Assembly: GCA_029202845.1 (NCBI GenBank)
Contig: CP119315.1
Coordinates: 2,635,001 to 2,699,000 of the forward strand
DNA length: 64,000 nucleotides
Source of the DNA: Candidatus Sphingomonas colombiensis
GTDB taxonomy: Bacteria > Pseudomonadota > Alphaproteobacteria > Sphingomonadales > Sphingomonadaceae
Reading direction: 5' to 3'
Part shown: piece by piece, positions 43,425-52,795 of the stretch
Layout of the letters: the number at the start of each line of letters is the position of its first letter
Position numbering within the stretch: the first letter of the stretch is position 1
The notes under the pieces: model-generated
Database searches by the model: none
Seen by the model: the letters and a program-made list of their open reading frames with translations, nothing else
What the model was told of the DNA's origin: nothing
Translations under genes and position numbers: made by a program

Positions 43425-44432
43425 TCAGGCAAGCAAGCCCATCGCCTGCTGCGTGGCACGCAGCATCGGCTCGGCCAGTTCCCGTGCCTTTTCCGCGCCG
43501 CGTGCGAGGATCGCATCGATCGCCGCGCGATCGTCCAGCAGGCGCACCATCTCATCGCGGATCGGCCCGAGCTTGGCGACCGCCAGATCAGCGAGCGCAG
43601 GCTTGAACTGGCCGAATCCCTGGCCGGCGAATTCCGCAACCACATCGCCGGGCGTGCGATCCGCCAGCGCGGCGAAGATGGTGACGAGGTTGCGCGCTTC
43701 AGGCCGCCCCTCCAGCGCCTCCCACGAATCCGGCAGCGCGTCCGGATCGGTCTTCGCCTTGCGGAACTTGTCGGCGATCACGTCATCCGCGTCGATCAGC
43801 TTGACCACCGACTGCGCCGACGGATTGGATTTGGACATTTTCGCCGAGGCATCGCGCAGGCTCATGATGCGTGGCGCCTCCTTGCTCACCAGCGGCTCGG
43901 GCAGGGTGAACAACTCGCGCTCGTAATCGAGGTTGAACTTGGTGGCGATGTCTCGCGCCAGCTCAAGATGCTGTTTCTGATCCTCACCCACCGGCACGTG
44001 CGTCGCGTTATAGAGCAGCACGTCCGCCGCCATCAGCACCGGATAGTCATAGAGACCGACCGAGGCGCCCTCGCGGTTTTTGCCGGCCTTATCCTTGAAC
44101 TGGGTCATGCGGTTGAGCCAGCCGACCCGTGCGACATTGTTGAGCAGCCACGCCAGCTCGCTGTGCGCCGGCACGCGGGTCTGGTTGAACAGGATCGAGC
44201 GTTCGGGATCGATCCCGGCGGCGACCAAAGTGGCGGTCATCTCGATCGTATTGGCGGTCAGGTCTGCGGGGGCGATCCACTCGGTCAGGCCGTGAAGATC
44301 GGCGATGAAATACATCGTCTCCCCGCCCTGAGCCTGAATCTCGTTCTGCATCACCACCCACTGCTTCACCGCGCCGAGATAATTGCCGAGGTGGAGATTG
44401 CCGGTGGGCTTGATGCCGGAAACGACGCGCAT
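43425..44432 (-). CDS. trpS: Tryptophanyl-tRNA synthetase
   Basis: Charges tRNA-Trp. 335 residues. SGIKPTGNLHLGNYLGAVKQ contains the HIGH-like motif, YDYPVLMAADVLLYNATHVP follows, GEDQKQHLELARDIA is the family signature, and KMSKS appears as SAKMSKSNPSA. The ATG at 44432 lies 17 bases after the murJ stop, so it is the third gene of secB-murJ-trpS. Confidence 0.97.
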   Translation of the reverse strand: MRVVSGIKPTGNLHLGNYLGAVKQWVVMQNEIQAQGGETMYFIADLHGLTEWIAPADLTANTIEMTATLVAAGIDPERSILFNQTRVPAHSELAWLLNNVARVGWLNRMTQFKDKAGKNREGASVGLYDYPVLMAADVLLYNATHVPVGEDQKQHLELARDIATKFNLDYERELFTLPEPLVSKEAPRIMSLRDASAKMSKSNPSAQSVVKLIDADDVIADKFRKAKTDPDALPDSWEALEGRPEARNLVTIFAALADRTPGDVVAEFAGQGFGQFKPALADLAVAKLGPIRDEMVRLLDDRAAIDAILARGAEKARELAEPMLRATQQAMGLLA

Positions 44433-44449
44433 GATTTCCCTTGTCTGAT

Positions 44450-46009
44450 TTATCGACGGATCAGCCTTCGCGCGTCGGCGAGCCGAAACGCGCCGAACAG
44501 GAAGGTCGCGGCGACGTAAACCAACCCGCCAACCGCTACCAGCACGAACATCGCGCCCCAGCGCTCCAGGCTCGGCCCGGTGGTGTAGGGGCGGAACAGG
44601 TCGTTGGCGAAATACATCACAACGCCCATCAGCAGCGCCGCCGCAGCCAGCCGCCACGCCCGTCGGCGCAGTTGCGCATCGGGGATGAAATGCTCACGCC
44701 GCCGAAGCTCACGCCACAGCATCCACACGTTGACGGTGGAGGCCAGCGCGGTGGCGAGCGGCGGCCCCATATGCCCGAGCGGCAGGATGAAGGCGAGGTT
44801 AAGGACGAGGTTCACCGCGATCGATATGGTCGCGAAGCGCACCGGCGTCGTTGTATCCTGCCGCGCATAATAGCCTGGCGTCAGCACCTTCACGAGGATG
44901 TAGCTCGGCAGCCCGATCGAAAAGGCCGCGAGCGATTGCGCGGTGGCGACGGTATCGGCGGGGTTGAACTTGCCGTGCTGGAACAGCGCCGCGACGATCG
45001 GCTCGCCGCAGATGATGAGCGCGATCGTGGCGGGGAGGGTGAAGAACAGCGCCAGTTCCATGCCCCGGTTCTGCGTCTCCATCGCCGCCGCCGCCTCGCC
45101 GCGCCCAAGCTGCGAGGAGATGGTGGGGAGCAGCACCGTGCCGAGGCCAATGCCGATCAGCCCGAGCGGAAGCTGGTTCAGCCGGTCCGCGAAATAAATG
45201 TAGCTCACCGATCCGGCCGACAGCAGGCTGGCGGCGAGCGCGGTTGAGATGACGAGGTTGATCTGCACCGCGCCGGCGCCAGCGGCGGCTGGCCAGATCA
45301 GCGACAGCAGCTTCTTCACGTCGGGGTTGAGCGTCGGGCGACGGATGCGCAGGCGCACGCCCGCGCGGCGGCACGCCCAGATCAGCCACAGCAATTGCAG
45401 CGCGCCCGATATGGTCACCGCGATCGCCTGATTGCGCGCGGTGAACAGCGGCTCGTGATTGTGGAAGAACAACAGCGCGACGATCAGCGTCAGGTTGAGC
45501 AGGATCGGCGCGGCGGCGGCCACCCAGAAGCGGTGCAGCGAATTGAGGATGCCGCCGAGCAGCGAGACGAGGCTGATCAGCAGCAGATAAGGAAACGTGA
45601 TCCGCGCGAGCTGGACGGCGAAAGCGAACTGATCGCCGTTCGCTTCATGAAAACCACCGGACAGCAGCCATGTCACCGGCCATGCCGCGAGCTCCATCAG
45701 CACGGTCATGCCGATCAGGACGGGGAGCAACACCGACAGCGCGTTCTCCGCGAAGCTCACCCCGTCCTTCAGGCCACCCCCTTCCGGGTTGGCGACCTTG
45801 TGGTTGAACATCGGGATGAACGCGGCGGAGAAGGCGCCTTCCGCGAACAGCGCGCGGAACATATTCGGCAGCCGGAATGCGATCAGGAATGCGTCCGACG
45901 CGAAACCGGCGCCGACGAAGCGCGCGAACAGCGAATCGCGCACCAGCCCCAGCACACGGCTGGCCAGCGTGAGTCCGCCGACCGAGCCGAGCGCACGGGT
46001 GAGATTCAT
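44450..46009 (-). CDS. murJ: Lipid II flippase MurJ
   Basis: MOP-superfamily flippase moving undecaprenyl-linked peptidoglycan precursor across the inner membrane. 519 residues with about 14 transmembrane helices. Diagnostic N-terminal stretch SRVLGLVRDSLFARFVGAGF, then FLIAFRLPNMFRALFAEGAF, and LNQLPLGLIGIGLGTVLLPT in mid-protein. ALASTVNVWMLWRELRRREH is near the C-terminus. It sits between secB and trpS on the same strand. Confidence 0.96.
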   Translation of the reverse strand: MNLTRALGSVGGLTLASRVLGLVRDSLFARFVGAGFASDAFLIAFRLPNMFRALFAEGAFSAAFIPMFNHKVANPEGGGLKDGVSFAENALSVLLPVLIGMTVLMELAAWPVTWLLSGGFHEANGDQFAFAVQLARITFPYLLLISLVSLLGGILNSLHRFWVAAAAPILLNLTLIVALLFFHNHEPLFTARNQAIAVTISGALQLLWLIWACRRAGVRLRIRRPTLNPDVKKLLSLIWPAAAGAGAVQINLVISTALAASLLSAGSVSYIYFADRLNQLPLGLIGIGLGTVLLPTISSQLGRGEAAAAMETQNRGMELALFFTLPATIALIICGEPIVAALFQHGKFNPADTVATAQSLAAFSIGLPSYILVKVLTPGYYARQDTTTPVRFATISIAVNLVLNLAFILPLGHMGPPLATALASTVNVWMLWRELRRREHFIPDAQLRRRAWRLAAAALLMGVVMYFANDLFRPYTTGPSLERWGAMFVLVAVGGLVYVAATFLFGAFRLADARRLIRR

Positions 46010-46033
46010 GATCGCGACCGACGCGGGATGGCG

Positions 46034-46546
46034 TCAGGCGTTACCGACGTTGCCCGCTGCTTCCTGCTGCGCGCGGGCTTCGGCCTGCTGCTGATAGAGG
46101 CCGTTGAAATCGACCGGCTCGAGCAGCAGCGGCGGGAAGCCGCCATCGCGAACGGCATCGGCCACCACACGGCGCGCGAACGGGAAAAGCAGGCGCGGGC
46201 CTTCGCCGAGCAGGAACGGCTGTACCGCTTCGAGCGGCACATTGCGCAGCCCGAAGAGACCGGCATAGGAAAGCTCGACGATGAAGGCGACGGTGCCGGC
46301 GCTCTCGGCGCGAATCTCGACCTTCAGGACGACTTCATGCACTTCGTCGGCGACCTGATTCGATCCGATGTCGAACTGCACGTTGATTTCCGGCGCCTGC
46401 GGATTCTGATAGATCGCCGGGGCGTTCGGGTTTTCGAACGACAGATCCTTCACATATTGCGAGAGCAGGCCCACCTGCGGCAGCGTGTCGGCGCCATTAG
46501 GCAGCGGTTCGCCGCCGGTGGTCACGCCATTGTCCTGTTCGGCCAT
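46034..46546 (-). CDS. secB: Protein-export chaperone SecB
   Basis: Tetrameric cytosolic chaperone handing preproteins to SecA. 170 residues. LLSQYVKDLSFENPNAPAIY is the family core, followed by VEIRAESAGTVAFIVELSYA and AVQPFLLGEGPRLLFPFARR with GGFPPLLLEPVDF near the end. It diverges from the Tim44-domain gene and precedes murJ by 24 bases. Confidence 0.96.
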   Translation of the reverse strand: MAEQDNGVTTGGEPLPNGADTLPQVGLLSQYVKDLSFENPNAPAIYQNPQAPEINVQFDIGSNQVADEVHEVVLKVEIRAESAGTVAFIVELSYAGLFGLRNVPLEAVQPFLLGEGPRLLFPFARRVVADAVRDGGFPPLLLEPVDFNGLYQQQAEARAQQEAAGNVGNA

Positions 46547-46706
46547 CTCGTATCGATCCCCAGAAAAAAGCTGTTAAGGGCACATCAGGCGCCCGAAAAA
46601 CCGTGAACGCGCGCCTAGCAGCAGCATCTTGACGTTTCAACGCCGCGAAAAATTGAATCGCGGGAGCTTCGCGCCTATGTTGTGCGTTCAGCGTATCGGA
46701 GGCCGA

Positions 46707-47351
46707 GTGTTCTATATAGTCCTTCTAGCGATGGTTGCCGGGTTTTTGGCATTGCGTCTCTACTCGGTGCTCGGGAAGCGTACCGGGCATGAGCAGCCGT
46801 TGCCCAAGCCAGCGGACGATCGCGTTCCCGCGGCCTCGCTCCCACGCGCGATCGATGTGACGCCGGAAGTGCGCGAGACGACTGTCCGTCCGATCGAGGG
46901 CGCGGCCGAAAATGGCCTGCGCGCGATCGTCTCCGGCGAACCGGGCTTTGATGTCGCGCGGTTCCTTGAAGGATCGCAGGCCGCCTATCGCATGATTCTC
47001 GAAGCGTTCTGGCGAGGCGACGAGCGGGCGCTGAGCGCTCTGGTCGAGCCTGATGTGGCTCAGGCGTTCATCGATTCGATCGCGGCACGCAATGCGGCGG
47101 GCGAAGTGCTGGAGAACCGGCTGGTCTCGATCGAGCGCGCGACGATCGTCGGCGCTGCGCTTGATGGCCGCGACGCGCGCATTACCGTGCGCTTCGACGC
47201 CGATATCGCCGCAGTCACCCGCGATGCCGATGGGCATGTGGTCGCCGGATCGACCAGCGATGCGGTCGAAACGCATGACGTGTGGACCTTCGTTCGGACG
47301 CTGAAGAGCAGCGATCCGAACTGGAAGCTCGCCGATACCGACGAAGCCTGA
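46707..47351 (+). CDS. Tim44/TimA-domain membrane protein
   Basis: Protein of 214 residues. A single N-terminal membrane anchor (FYIVLLAMVAGFLALRLYSV), a polar linker, and a Tim44-type C-terminal domain (about 85-205; FLEGSQAAYRMILEAFWRGD, DDIW-like THDVWTFVRTLKSSDPNWKL). This is the bacterial TimA family, next to secB in many alphaproteobacteria; a part in membrane translocation is proposed for the family. The GTG at 46707 is chosen because GGAGG precedes it; upstream starts would place basic residues before the anchor. First gene of tim44-mltA-smr. Confidence 0.92.
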   Translation: MFYIVLLAMVAGFLALRLYSVLGKRTGHEQPLPKPADDRVPAASLPRAIDVTPEVRETTVRPIEGAAENGLRAIVSGEPGFDVARFLEGSQAAYRMILEAFWRGDERALSALVEPDVAQAFIDSIAARNAAGEVLENRLVSIERATIVGAALDGRDARITVRFDADIAAVTRDADGHVVAGSTSDAVETHDVWTFVRTLKSSDPNWKLADTDEA

Positions 47352-47364
47352 AGGGGAATAACGC

Positions 47365-48633
47365 ATGATCCGTCGGGGAGGGCTGGCGCTGGCCGGCGCT
47401 TTTGCCTTGTCCGCGTGCGTGGGCGGCGTGGCACCGCCACCGCGACCGGGGGGCGCCCAGCCGCCGCGCGGCGGTGGCGAGGCGCCGGTGCGCCAGCCCA
47501 CGCCGGCCACCCCGCTGCCGCCCGTGGCCCAGGTTACGCTTCCGGGCGCGAGCACTGCCGCCACGGCGGGGCTGGTGCGTGGCCCAGCCATCGCCACTTT
47601 GCCGATCACGCGGGATGGCGCCGCACAGGCGCTTGCCGCGTTCAAGCTGAGCTGCCCATCGCTGGTGCGTCGCGCGGACGCCTCCGGGCTGACGAACGGC
47701 GCAGACTGGCAGCCTGCCTGTTCCGCCGCCACCTCCACCGCGCCGGGTGATGCACAGGCGTTTTTCACGCGCTGGTTCGAAACGGTTCAGGTCGGCGACG
47801 GGCGCGCCTTTGCCACCGGCTATTACATCCCGGAAATCGCCGGTTCGCCGAATTATCGCGACGGCTATGCGCCGATCTATGCGCGGCCGGACGATCTGGT
47901 CGACGTGGATCTGGGCCTCTTCTCCGCCGATCTGAAGGGCAAGACGATCCGTGGCCGCGTCGATGGCGCGAAGTTCGTTCCCTATTTCGATCGTACCGCG
48001 ATCGAGCAGGGCGCGTTGCAGAACAAGGCGCGCGTGCTGGGCTATGCCGTCGATCCGGTCGAGTTCTTCTTCCTGCAGGTGCAGGGTTCCGGGCTGGTGC
48101 GGATGCCCGATGGGCGCGTGCTGCGCATCGGTTATGACTCGCAGAACGGCCGCGATTATACCGGCATTGGATCGCTGATGCGGCAGCGCGGCCTGCTCGG
48201 GCCGAACCAGCTTTCGATGCAGGGCATGGTGGCGTGGCTGCGCGCCAATCCCGAACAGGGCCGCGCGATCATGCGCGAGAACAAGAGCTTCGTATTCTTC
48301 CGCGTGCTCGATGGAGCGCCGGTCGGCGCACTCGGCCTGCCTGTGACGGGCGGGGCGACGGTTGCCGCTGATCCGCGCTATATCCCATTGGGCGCCCCGG
48401 TGTTCCTGTCGATGGACCGCACCGATGCGACCGGCCTGTGGGTCGCGCAGGATACTGGCGGCGCGATCAAGGGGGCCAATCGCTTCGATACCTTCTGGGG
48501 CGCGGGCAATGATGCGCGGGCGATCGCGGGCGGAATGAGCGCGCGTGGCACGGCCTTCCTGCTGCTGCCGGTTGGCACGCTCGATCGCGCGCGGGGAGGG
48601 GCGACCAGTGGCGGGTCGACGCCTCGACGCTGA
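47365..48633 (+). CDS. mltA: Membrane-bound lytic murein transglycosylase A
   Basis: Outer-membrane lipoprotein lysing peptidoglycan glycan chains with 1,6-anhydro products. 422 residues. Lipoprotein signal with lipobox LSAC at residues 16-19 (MIRRGGLALAGAFALSAC), Pro/Gly-rich linker, then the MltA domain (GYYIPEIAGS, FLQVQGSGLVRMPDGRVLRI) and the 3D domain with its catalytic Asp (VAQDTGGAIKGANRFDTFWG). It is 13 bases after the Tim44 gene and overlaps the Smr gene by 26 bases. Confidence 0.95.
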   Translation: MIRRGGLALAGAFALSACVGGVAPPPRPGGAQPPRGGGEAPVRQPTPATPLPPVAQVTLPGASTAATAGLVRGPAIATLPITRDGAAQALAAFKLSCPSLVRRADASGLTNGADWQPACSAATSTAPGDAQAFFTRWFETVQVGDGRAFATGYYIPEIAGSPNYRDGYAPIYARPDDLVDVDLGLFSADLKGKTIRGRVDGAKFVPYFDRTAIEQGALQNKARVLGYAVDPVEFFFLQVQGSGLVRMPDGRVLRIGYDSQNGRDYTGIGSLMRQRGLLGPNQLSMQGMVAWLRANPEQGRAIMRENKSFVFFRVLDGAPVGALGLPVTGGATVAADPRYIPLGAPVFLSMDRTDATGLWVAQDTGGAIKGANRFDTFWGAGNDARAIAGGMSARGTAFLLLPVGTLDRARGGATSGGSTPRR

Positions 48634-49186
48634 AGAGGCGGCACTGTGGGCGCGGCTGAAGGCCAGCGTCCGACCGCTCCATCCGCGCGCGCGCAAGCCG
48701 GTCGCGGTGCCGGTTGTGCCACCAGCGCCATCGCCACCGCCACCGTCGCCCGCGGCTAAAGCGCGGCGGGCCACGCCGCCGGCGCCTTCACCGGCCAGGC
48801 AGATGCGGCAGGCCGCTTCGCCGCCGCCGGCCCCTGCTACGCTCGATGGTAGCTGGGATCGCAAAATCGCGCGCGGGGCGCTCCAGCCGGATGCGACGCT
48901 CGATCTCCACGGCCACACGCTGCGGTCGGCGCATGCGATGCTCGATGCCGGGCTGGAGCGTTCGCTGGCGCGGGGGGATCGCGTGCTGCTGCTGGTCACA
49001 GGCAAGCCGCCCCGCCCGGAAAGCGAGCGGCCGCATGCGCGCGGTGCGATCCGCGCCGCCATCGCGGACTGGATCGCCGCCTCGCGCCATGCGGCGTCGA
49101 TCGCCGCGCTGCGCAATGCTCACCCCCGCCACGGCGGCAATGGCGCAATCTATGTAGTGTTCCGCCGAACACGACCGAAACGTTAA
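48608..49186 (+). CDS. Smr-domain (MutS2-like C-terminal) protein
   Basis: Protein of 192 residues. N-terminal helix MAGRRLDAEEAALWARLKAS, a Pro/Ala-rich linker (about 30-80), then an Smr domain with LDLHGHTLRSAHAMLDAGLE and RVLLLVTGKPPR, and HGGNGAIYVVFRRTRPKR at the end. Smr domains are DNA- or RNA-binding endonucleases in other proteins; the LDLHG motif is intact. The GTG at 48608 has GGAGGGG before it. It overlaps mltA and is coupled to it. Role unknown. Confidence 0.92.
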   Translation: MAGRRLDAEEAALWARLKASVRPLHPRARKPVAVPVVPPAPSPPPPSPAAKARRATPPAPSPARQMRQAASPPPAPATLDGSWDRKIARGALQPDATLDLHGHTLRSAHAMLDAGLERSLARGDRVLLLVTGKPPRPESERPHARGAIRAAIADWIAASRHAASIAALRNAHPRHGGNGAIYVVFRRTRPKR

Positions 49187-49258
49187 CCTTTATGTGCGAG
49201 CAGTAACGCTCTGCGGCACGATTTGCGTGTCGCACCATTAGGGGATTGAGTAACCATA

Positions 49259-50953
49259 ATGGTAGAGGGGGTGACGCTGAAGAGTAAGGCGGTCACGTTC
49301 GCGCTTTGCGCGGGCGGCGTCGCGTTCTTTCTTGCGTTACTGGTCACCAGCAGGGACAATTTCGGCCCCGGTTCATATGCCCGCGCGCTGGTCCCCGCGA
49401 TCGTTTGTGCCGTGATGTGCTGGGCCGCGACCCAACGGGTGGTCGCCACGACAGCGGAGGCGATCGACAAGGCGGTGGACCGGCTGGCGGACGCCGCCGA
49501 TGGCGCGATCAGCCCGCGCGTGCCCGATGAGATTCGCGTCGCCGTGCCGCAGCTCGCTACCGCGATGGACCGGCTGTTCGCGCAGCTCGCCGACAATATG
49601 GAGAATATCCAGCGGCTAGCGCTGTTCGATCCGGTGACCGGCCTCGCCAACCGCACCAATTTCCGCACCAGCGCGGAACGCTTGTTGTCCGAAACCTCGC
49701 CCGGGCTTTGTGCGCTGTTTTTTATCGATCTCGATCGCTTCAAGACGGTCAACGACACACATGGGCACGCCTGTGGCGACATGTTGCTCGCGATGGTGGC
49801 CGATCGCCTGCACGGCGTATCGGATCGCGCCGTGGCGGAGGCGGATATCTATCCGCCGCTGATCGGGCGCCTCGCGGGCGACGAGTTCACGATGCTGTTT
49901 CCGGTGCTTTCCGACCAGCGCGATGCCGGATGGATCGCGACGCAGGTGCTGGAAGCGCTCGCTACGCCCTTTCCGTTGACGGGAGGGGAGGTGTCGATCG
50001 GTGCCTCGATCGGCATCGCGGTGCGCCCCGATCATGGCCTGACGCTCCACGATCTGATGCGCTGCGCCGATGCCGCGATGTATCGCGCCAAATCCGATGG
50101 GCGCGGCCGGTTCGAAATGTATAGCGACGAACTGGCGGAGCAGATGGCGAGCCGCGTGCGGCTCGACGCTGAGCTGCGCTCTGCGCTGGATCGCGACGAA
50201 TTCACGCTGGTCTTCCAGCCCGAAGTCTCGCTCGCCAACGGTAATGTCGTGGCGGCGGAGGCGTTGCTGCGCTGGCAGCACCCGACGGACGGGCTGCGCC
50301 TTCCCGGCACCTTCATCGGCCGCGCGGAGGAAAGCGGGCTGATGGTCGAGATCGGCGATTGGGTGCTGGTAAAGGTGGCGCGCACCATCGCCCACTGGGC
50401 GTCGGTCGGCTTCGAGGGGCGGTTGGCGATCAACGTCAGCCCGCGCCAGATCGATCGCGCCGATTTTTTCACCCGGCTGCGCGCGGCGATGCGCGAAGCG
50501 CGCGCGCCGGCCCGGTTGCTGGAACTTGAACTCAACGAGACGGTCGCCGCGCATGCCCGCGCGGATGCGATCGCCGCGATGGCGCAGTTGCGCGATGATG
50601 GCGCGAAGATCGCGATCGACGGCTTCGGCACGGGCCTTTCAAGCGTTGCCCGGCTGAGGCAGTTGCCGATCGATCGCATCAAGCTCGATCGCAGCCTTAT
50701 CGCGGCGGTCACCCAGGATCATGCAGCCCGGCTCATCACGGGGTCGCTCGTCGGGCTGATCCATGGACTTGGCTGTGAGGCTGTGGCGGAGGGTGTGGAA
50801 TCCCCGGCGCAGGCCGAATTGCTGCGGGTGATCGGCTGCGATGCGATCCAGGGTTACGGCGTGGCGCGGCCGATGGGGGAGGCGGATTTCCTCGCCTGGT
50901 CAGCCGCGCTCGCCGATCTGGGCCCGATCGTCAGGCCCGCGTCGCTCGGTTGA
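49259..50953 (+). CDS. Membrane GGDEF-EAL protein (c-di-GMP turnover)
   Basis: Protein of 564 residues. Two membrane helices (about 11-30 and 40-57), a short coil, a GGDEF domain (115-280) with LTGLANR-like VTGLANRTNF, LDRFKTVNDTHGHACGD, and the signature as AGDEF. An EAL domain follows (about 290-550) with AEALLRWQHP, LPGTFIGRAEESGL, NVSPRQ, LELNET, IDGFGTGLSS, KLDRSLI, EGVES and QGYGVARPM. One metal-binding position of DDFGTG is Gly here, and no RxxD inhibitory site precedes AGDEF. Either activity may be altered. It is tail-to-tail with dapE, overlapping by 23 bases. Confidence 0.93.
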   Translation: MVEGVTLKSKAVTFALCAGGVAFFLALLVTSRDNFGPGSYARALVPAIVCAVMCWAATQRVVATTAEAIDKAVDRLADAADGAISPRVPDEIRVAVPQLATAMDRLFAQLADNMENIQRLALFDPVTGLANRTNFRTSAERLLSETSPGLCALFFIDLDRFKTVNDTHGHACGDMLLAMVADRLHGVSDRAVAEADIYPPLIGRLAGDEFTMLFPVLSDQRDAGWIATQVLEALATPFPLTGGEVSIGASIGIAVRPDHGLTLHDLMRCADAAMYRAKSDGRGRFEMYSDELAEQMASRVRLDAELRSALDRDEFTLVFQPEVSLANGNVVAAEALLRWQHPTDGLRLPGTFIGRAEESGLMVEIGDWVLVKVARTIAHWASVGFEGRLAINVSPRQIDRADFFTRLRAAMREARAPARLLELELNETVAAHARADAIAAMAQLRDDGAKIAIDGFGTGLSSVARLRQLPIDRIKLDRSLIAAVTQDHAARLITGSLVGLIHGLGCEAVAEGVESPAQAELLRVIGCDAIQGYGVARPMGEADFLAWSAALADLGPIVRPASLG

Positions 50954-52055
50954 TGATATCGGCGTAGATATCCGTAAGCGTGTAGAGGTCGTCCACCGCC
51001 ACGGCTTCGTCCAGCTTGTGCATCGTCGCGTTGATGAGGCCGAACTCCACCACCGGGCACACCGCGGAGATGAAGCGCGCGTCGGACGTGCCGCCGGTCG
51101 TCGACAGCGTGGGAACCACGCCGGTGCGCGCGGTGATCGCGTCGCTCACCATCGCGGAAAGCGCGCCGGGCTCGGTCAGGAAAGCCTCGCCGGAAATCCG
51201 CGCGTCCACTTTGGCATCGGGTGCATGGGCGTGGGCGATCCGCTCGATCCGTTGCGCGAGCGCTGCGCCGCTCTGCTCGTCATTGAAACGGATCGACAGC
51301 CGCGCGGTGGCGCGTGGCGGGATGACGTTGGTGGCGGGGTTGCCGACCGTGATGTCCGTGATCTCGATGTTAGACGGCTGGAACCAGTCATTGCCCTGAT
51401 CGAGCACGATCGAGTCGATCTCCGCCAGCATCGCGATCAGCTTCGGGATCGGATTGTCCGCAAGATGCGGATAGGCGACATGGCCCTGCCGCCCCGGCAC
51501 GTCGATCCAGATGTTGACCGATCCGCGCCGCCCGATCTTGATCATGTCCCCCAGCCGATCGACCGAGGTGGGCTCGCCCACCAGGCACAGATCGGGCTTC
51601 AGCCCCGCCGCCGCGAGCGAATCGAGGATCGCGCGCGTGCCGTAAATCGCCGGGCCTTCCTCGTCGCCGGTCAGCAACAGGCTGATCGTGCCGGTGGCCG
51701 GCATGCGCGAGGCGGCGGCGATGAAGGCGGCGATGGCGCCCTTCATGTCCACCGCGCCGCGCCCGTGGAGCAGGCCGCCGCGCACTTCGGGGGCGAAAGC
51801 GCCGGAAACCCAGCCTTCGCCGGGCGGCACGACATCGAGATGGCCGGCGAAGGCGAGATGCGGCCCGCTTGATCCGCGCACCGCGATCATATTCTCGACC
51901 GGCCCGTCGGGCGCTTCCCCGACGACGAAGCGATCGACCGTGAAGCCCAGCGGCGCGAGCATCCCCTCCACCACATCGAACACGCGGCCGGTCGCCGGCG
52001 TGACGCTTTCACAGGCGATCAGCGACTCGGCCAGCGCCAATGCGTCGAGGCTCAT
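50931..52055 (-). CDS. dapE: Succinyl-diaminopimelate desuccinylase
   Basis: Di-zinc M20 hydrolase producing LL-diaminopimelate for lysine and peptidoglycan. 374 residues. GHLDVVPPGEGW (zinc His/Asp), GRGAVDMKGAIAAFIAA (bridging Asp), LTGDEEGPAIYG (catalytic and zinc Glu), VGEPTSVDRLGD, SIRFNDEQSG, and the final zinc His in NATMHKLDEAVAVDDL. The ATG at 52055 overlaps the GST stop as ATGA. It is convergent with the GGDEF/EAL gene. Confidence 0.96.
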   Translation of the reverse strand: MSLDALALAESLIACESVTPATGRVFDVVEGMLAPLGFTVDRFVVGEAPDGPVENMIAVRGSSGPHLAFAGHLDVVPPGEGWVSGAFAPEVRGGLLHGRGAVDMKGAIAAFIAAASRMPATGTISLLLTGDEEGPAIYGTRAILDSLAAAGLKPDLCLVGEPTSVDRLGDMIKIGRRGSVNIWIDVPGRQGHVAYPHLADNPIPKLIAMLAEIDSIVLDQGNDWFQPSNIEITDITVGNPATNVIPPRATARLSIRFNDEQSGAALAQRIERIAHAHAPDAKVDARISGEAFLTEPGALSAMVSDAITARTGVVPTLSTTGGTSDARFISAVCPVVEFGLINATMHKLDEAVAVDDLYTLTDIYADIINRATRA

Positions 52056-52720
52056 GCTTCGCTCGTCGGCTGTTCGAATCGCTCGATCACCCATTCCTCT
52101 TCCTGCGCGGCGGCGATCCAATCCTGCATGAAGGGATGGTTGAGCACCGCCTCGATATAGCCGGTCGCGAAACGCGCCACGGGCAGCGAATAGGTGACGA
52201 TCCGGGTGCACACCGGGGCGAACATGATATCCACCGCGCCGAACGCGCCGAACAGAAAATCCCCGTCCCCGCCGAAGCGCGCGCGCGCCTGCGCCCACAA
52301 TTCCATGATCCGCGTGAGATCGGCGATCACCTCGTCCGACGGCTTTTTGGGCGGATAGACCTGACGGATGTTCATCCCGCATTCGCGGCGCAACGCGGCG
52401 AAGCTCGAATGCATTTCCGCCGCCATCGAACGAGCCATCGCGCGGGCGGCATTGTCCTCGGGCCAGAATTTCTCGCGCCCGACCTTGTCGACGAGATATT
52501 CGACGATTGCGAGGCTGTCCCACACCACGGCATCGTCGTCCCACAGGATCGGCACCTTGCCGGAGGAGGGGGCGAATTCGTCGCCCTCGCGGCGCGTGTC
52601 CCAATCCTGATCGTACAGCGGAACGACCACTTCCTCGAACGGCAGGCCGGATTGACGGCAGGCAAGCCAGCCGCGCAGCGACCATGACGAATAGGCCTTG
52701 TTGCCGATGATGAGCTTCAT
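52052..52720 (-). CDS. Glutathione S-transferase family protein
   Basis: Two-domain GST of 222 residues. Thioredoxin-like N-domain with KAYSSWSLRGWLACRQSGLP (Ser-type active site region), cis-Pro in GKVPILWDD, and the gamma-site DSLAIVEYLVDK. Helical C-domain (about 90-215) with FGAVDIMFAPVCTRIVTYSL. The substrate is unknown; sphingomonads carry many GSTs for beta-aryl ether and aromatic degradation. It is coupled to dapE through ATGA. Confidence 0.92.
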   Translation of the reverse strand: MKLIIGNKAYSSWSLRGWLACRQSGLPFEEVVVPLYDQDWDTRREGDEFAPSSGKVPILWDDDAVVWDSLAIVEYLVDKVGREKFWPEDNAARAMARSMAAEMHSSFAALRRECGMNIRQVYPPKKPSDEVIADLTRIMELWAQARARFGGDGDFLFGAFGAVDIMFAPVCTRIVTYSLPVARFATGYIEAVLNHPFMQDWIAAAQEEEWVIERFEQPTSEA

Positions 52721-52795
52721 GCGCAGGTGGCTCGTGTTGGTTGAGACTGCTGCCCGCGATAGCGCATTTTTCGCGCATCGGAAGGGTGCCGCGCC

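Noticed and set aside
47215..49116. Long minus-strand open frame (633 codons) opposite mltA and smr
   Set aside because: Shadow of two well-supported plus-strand genes; low-complexity Arg/Ala protein without recognisable domains.
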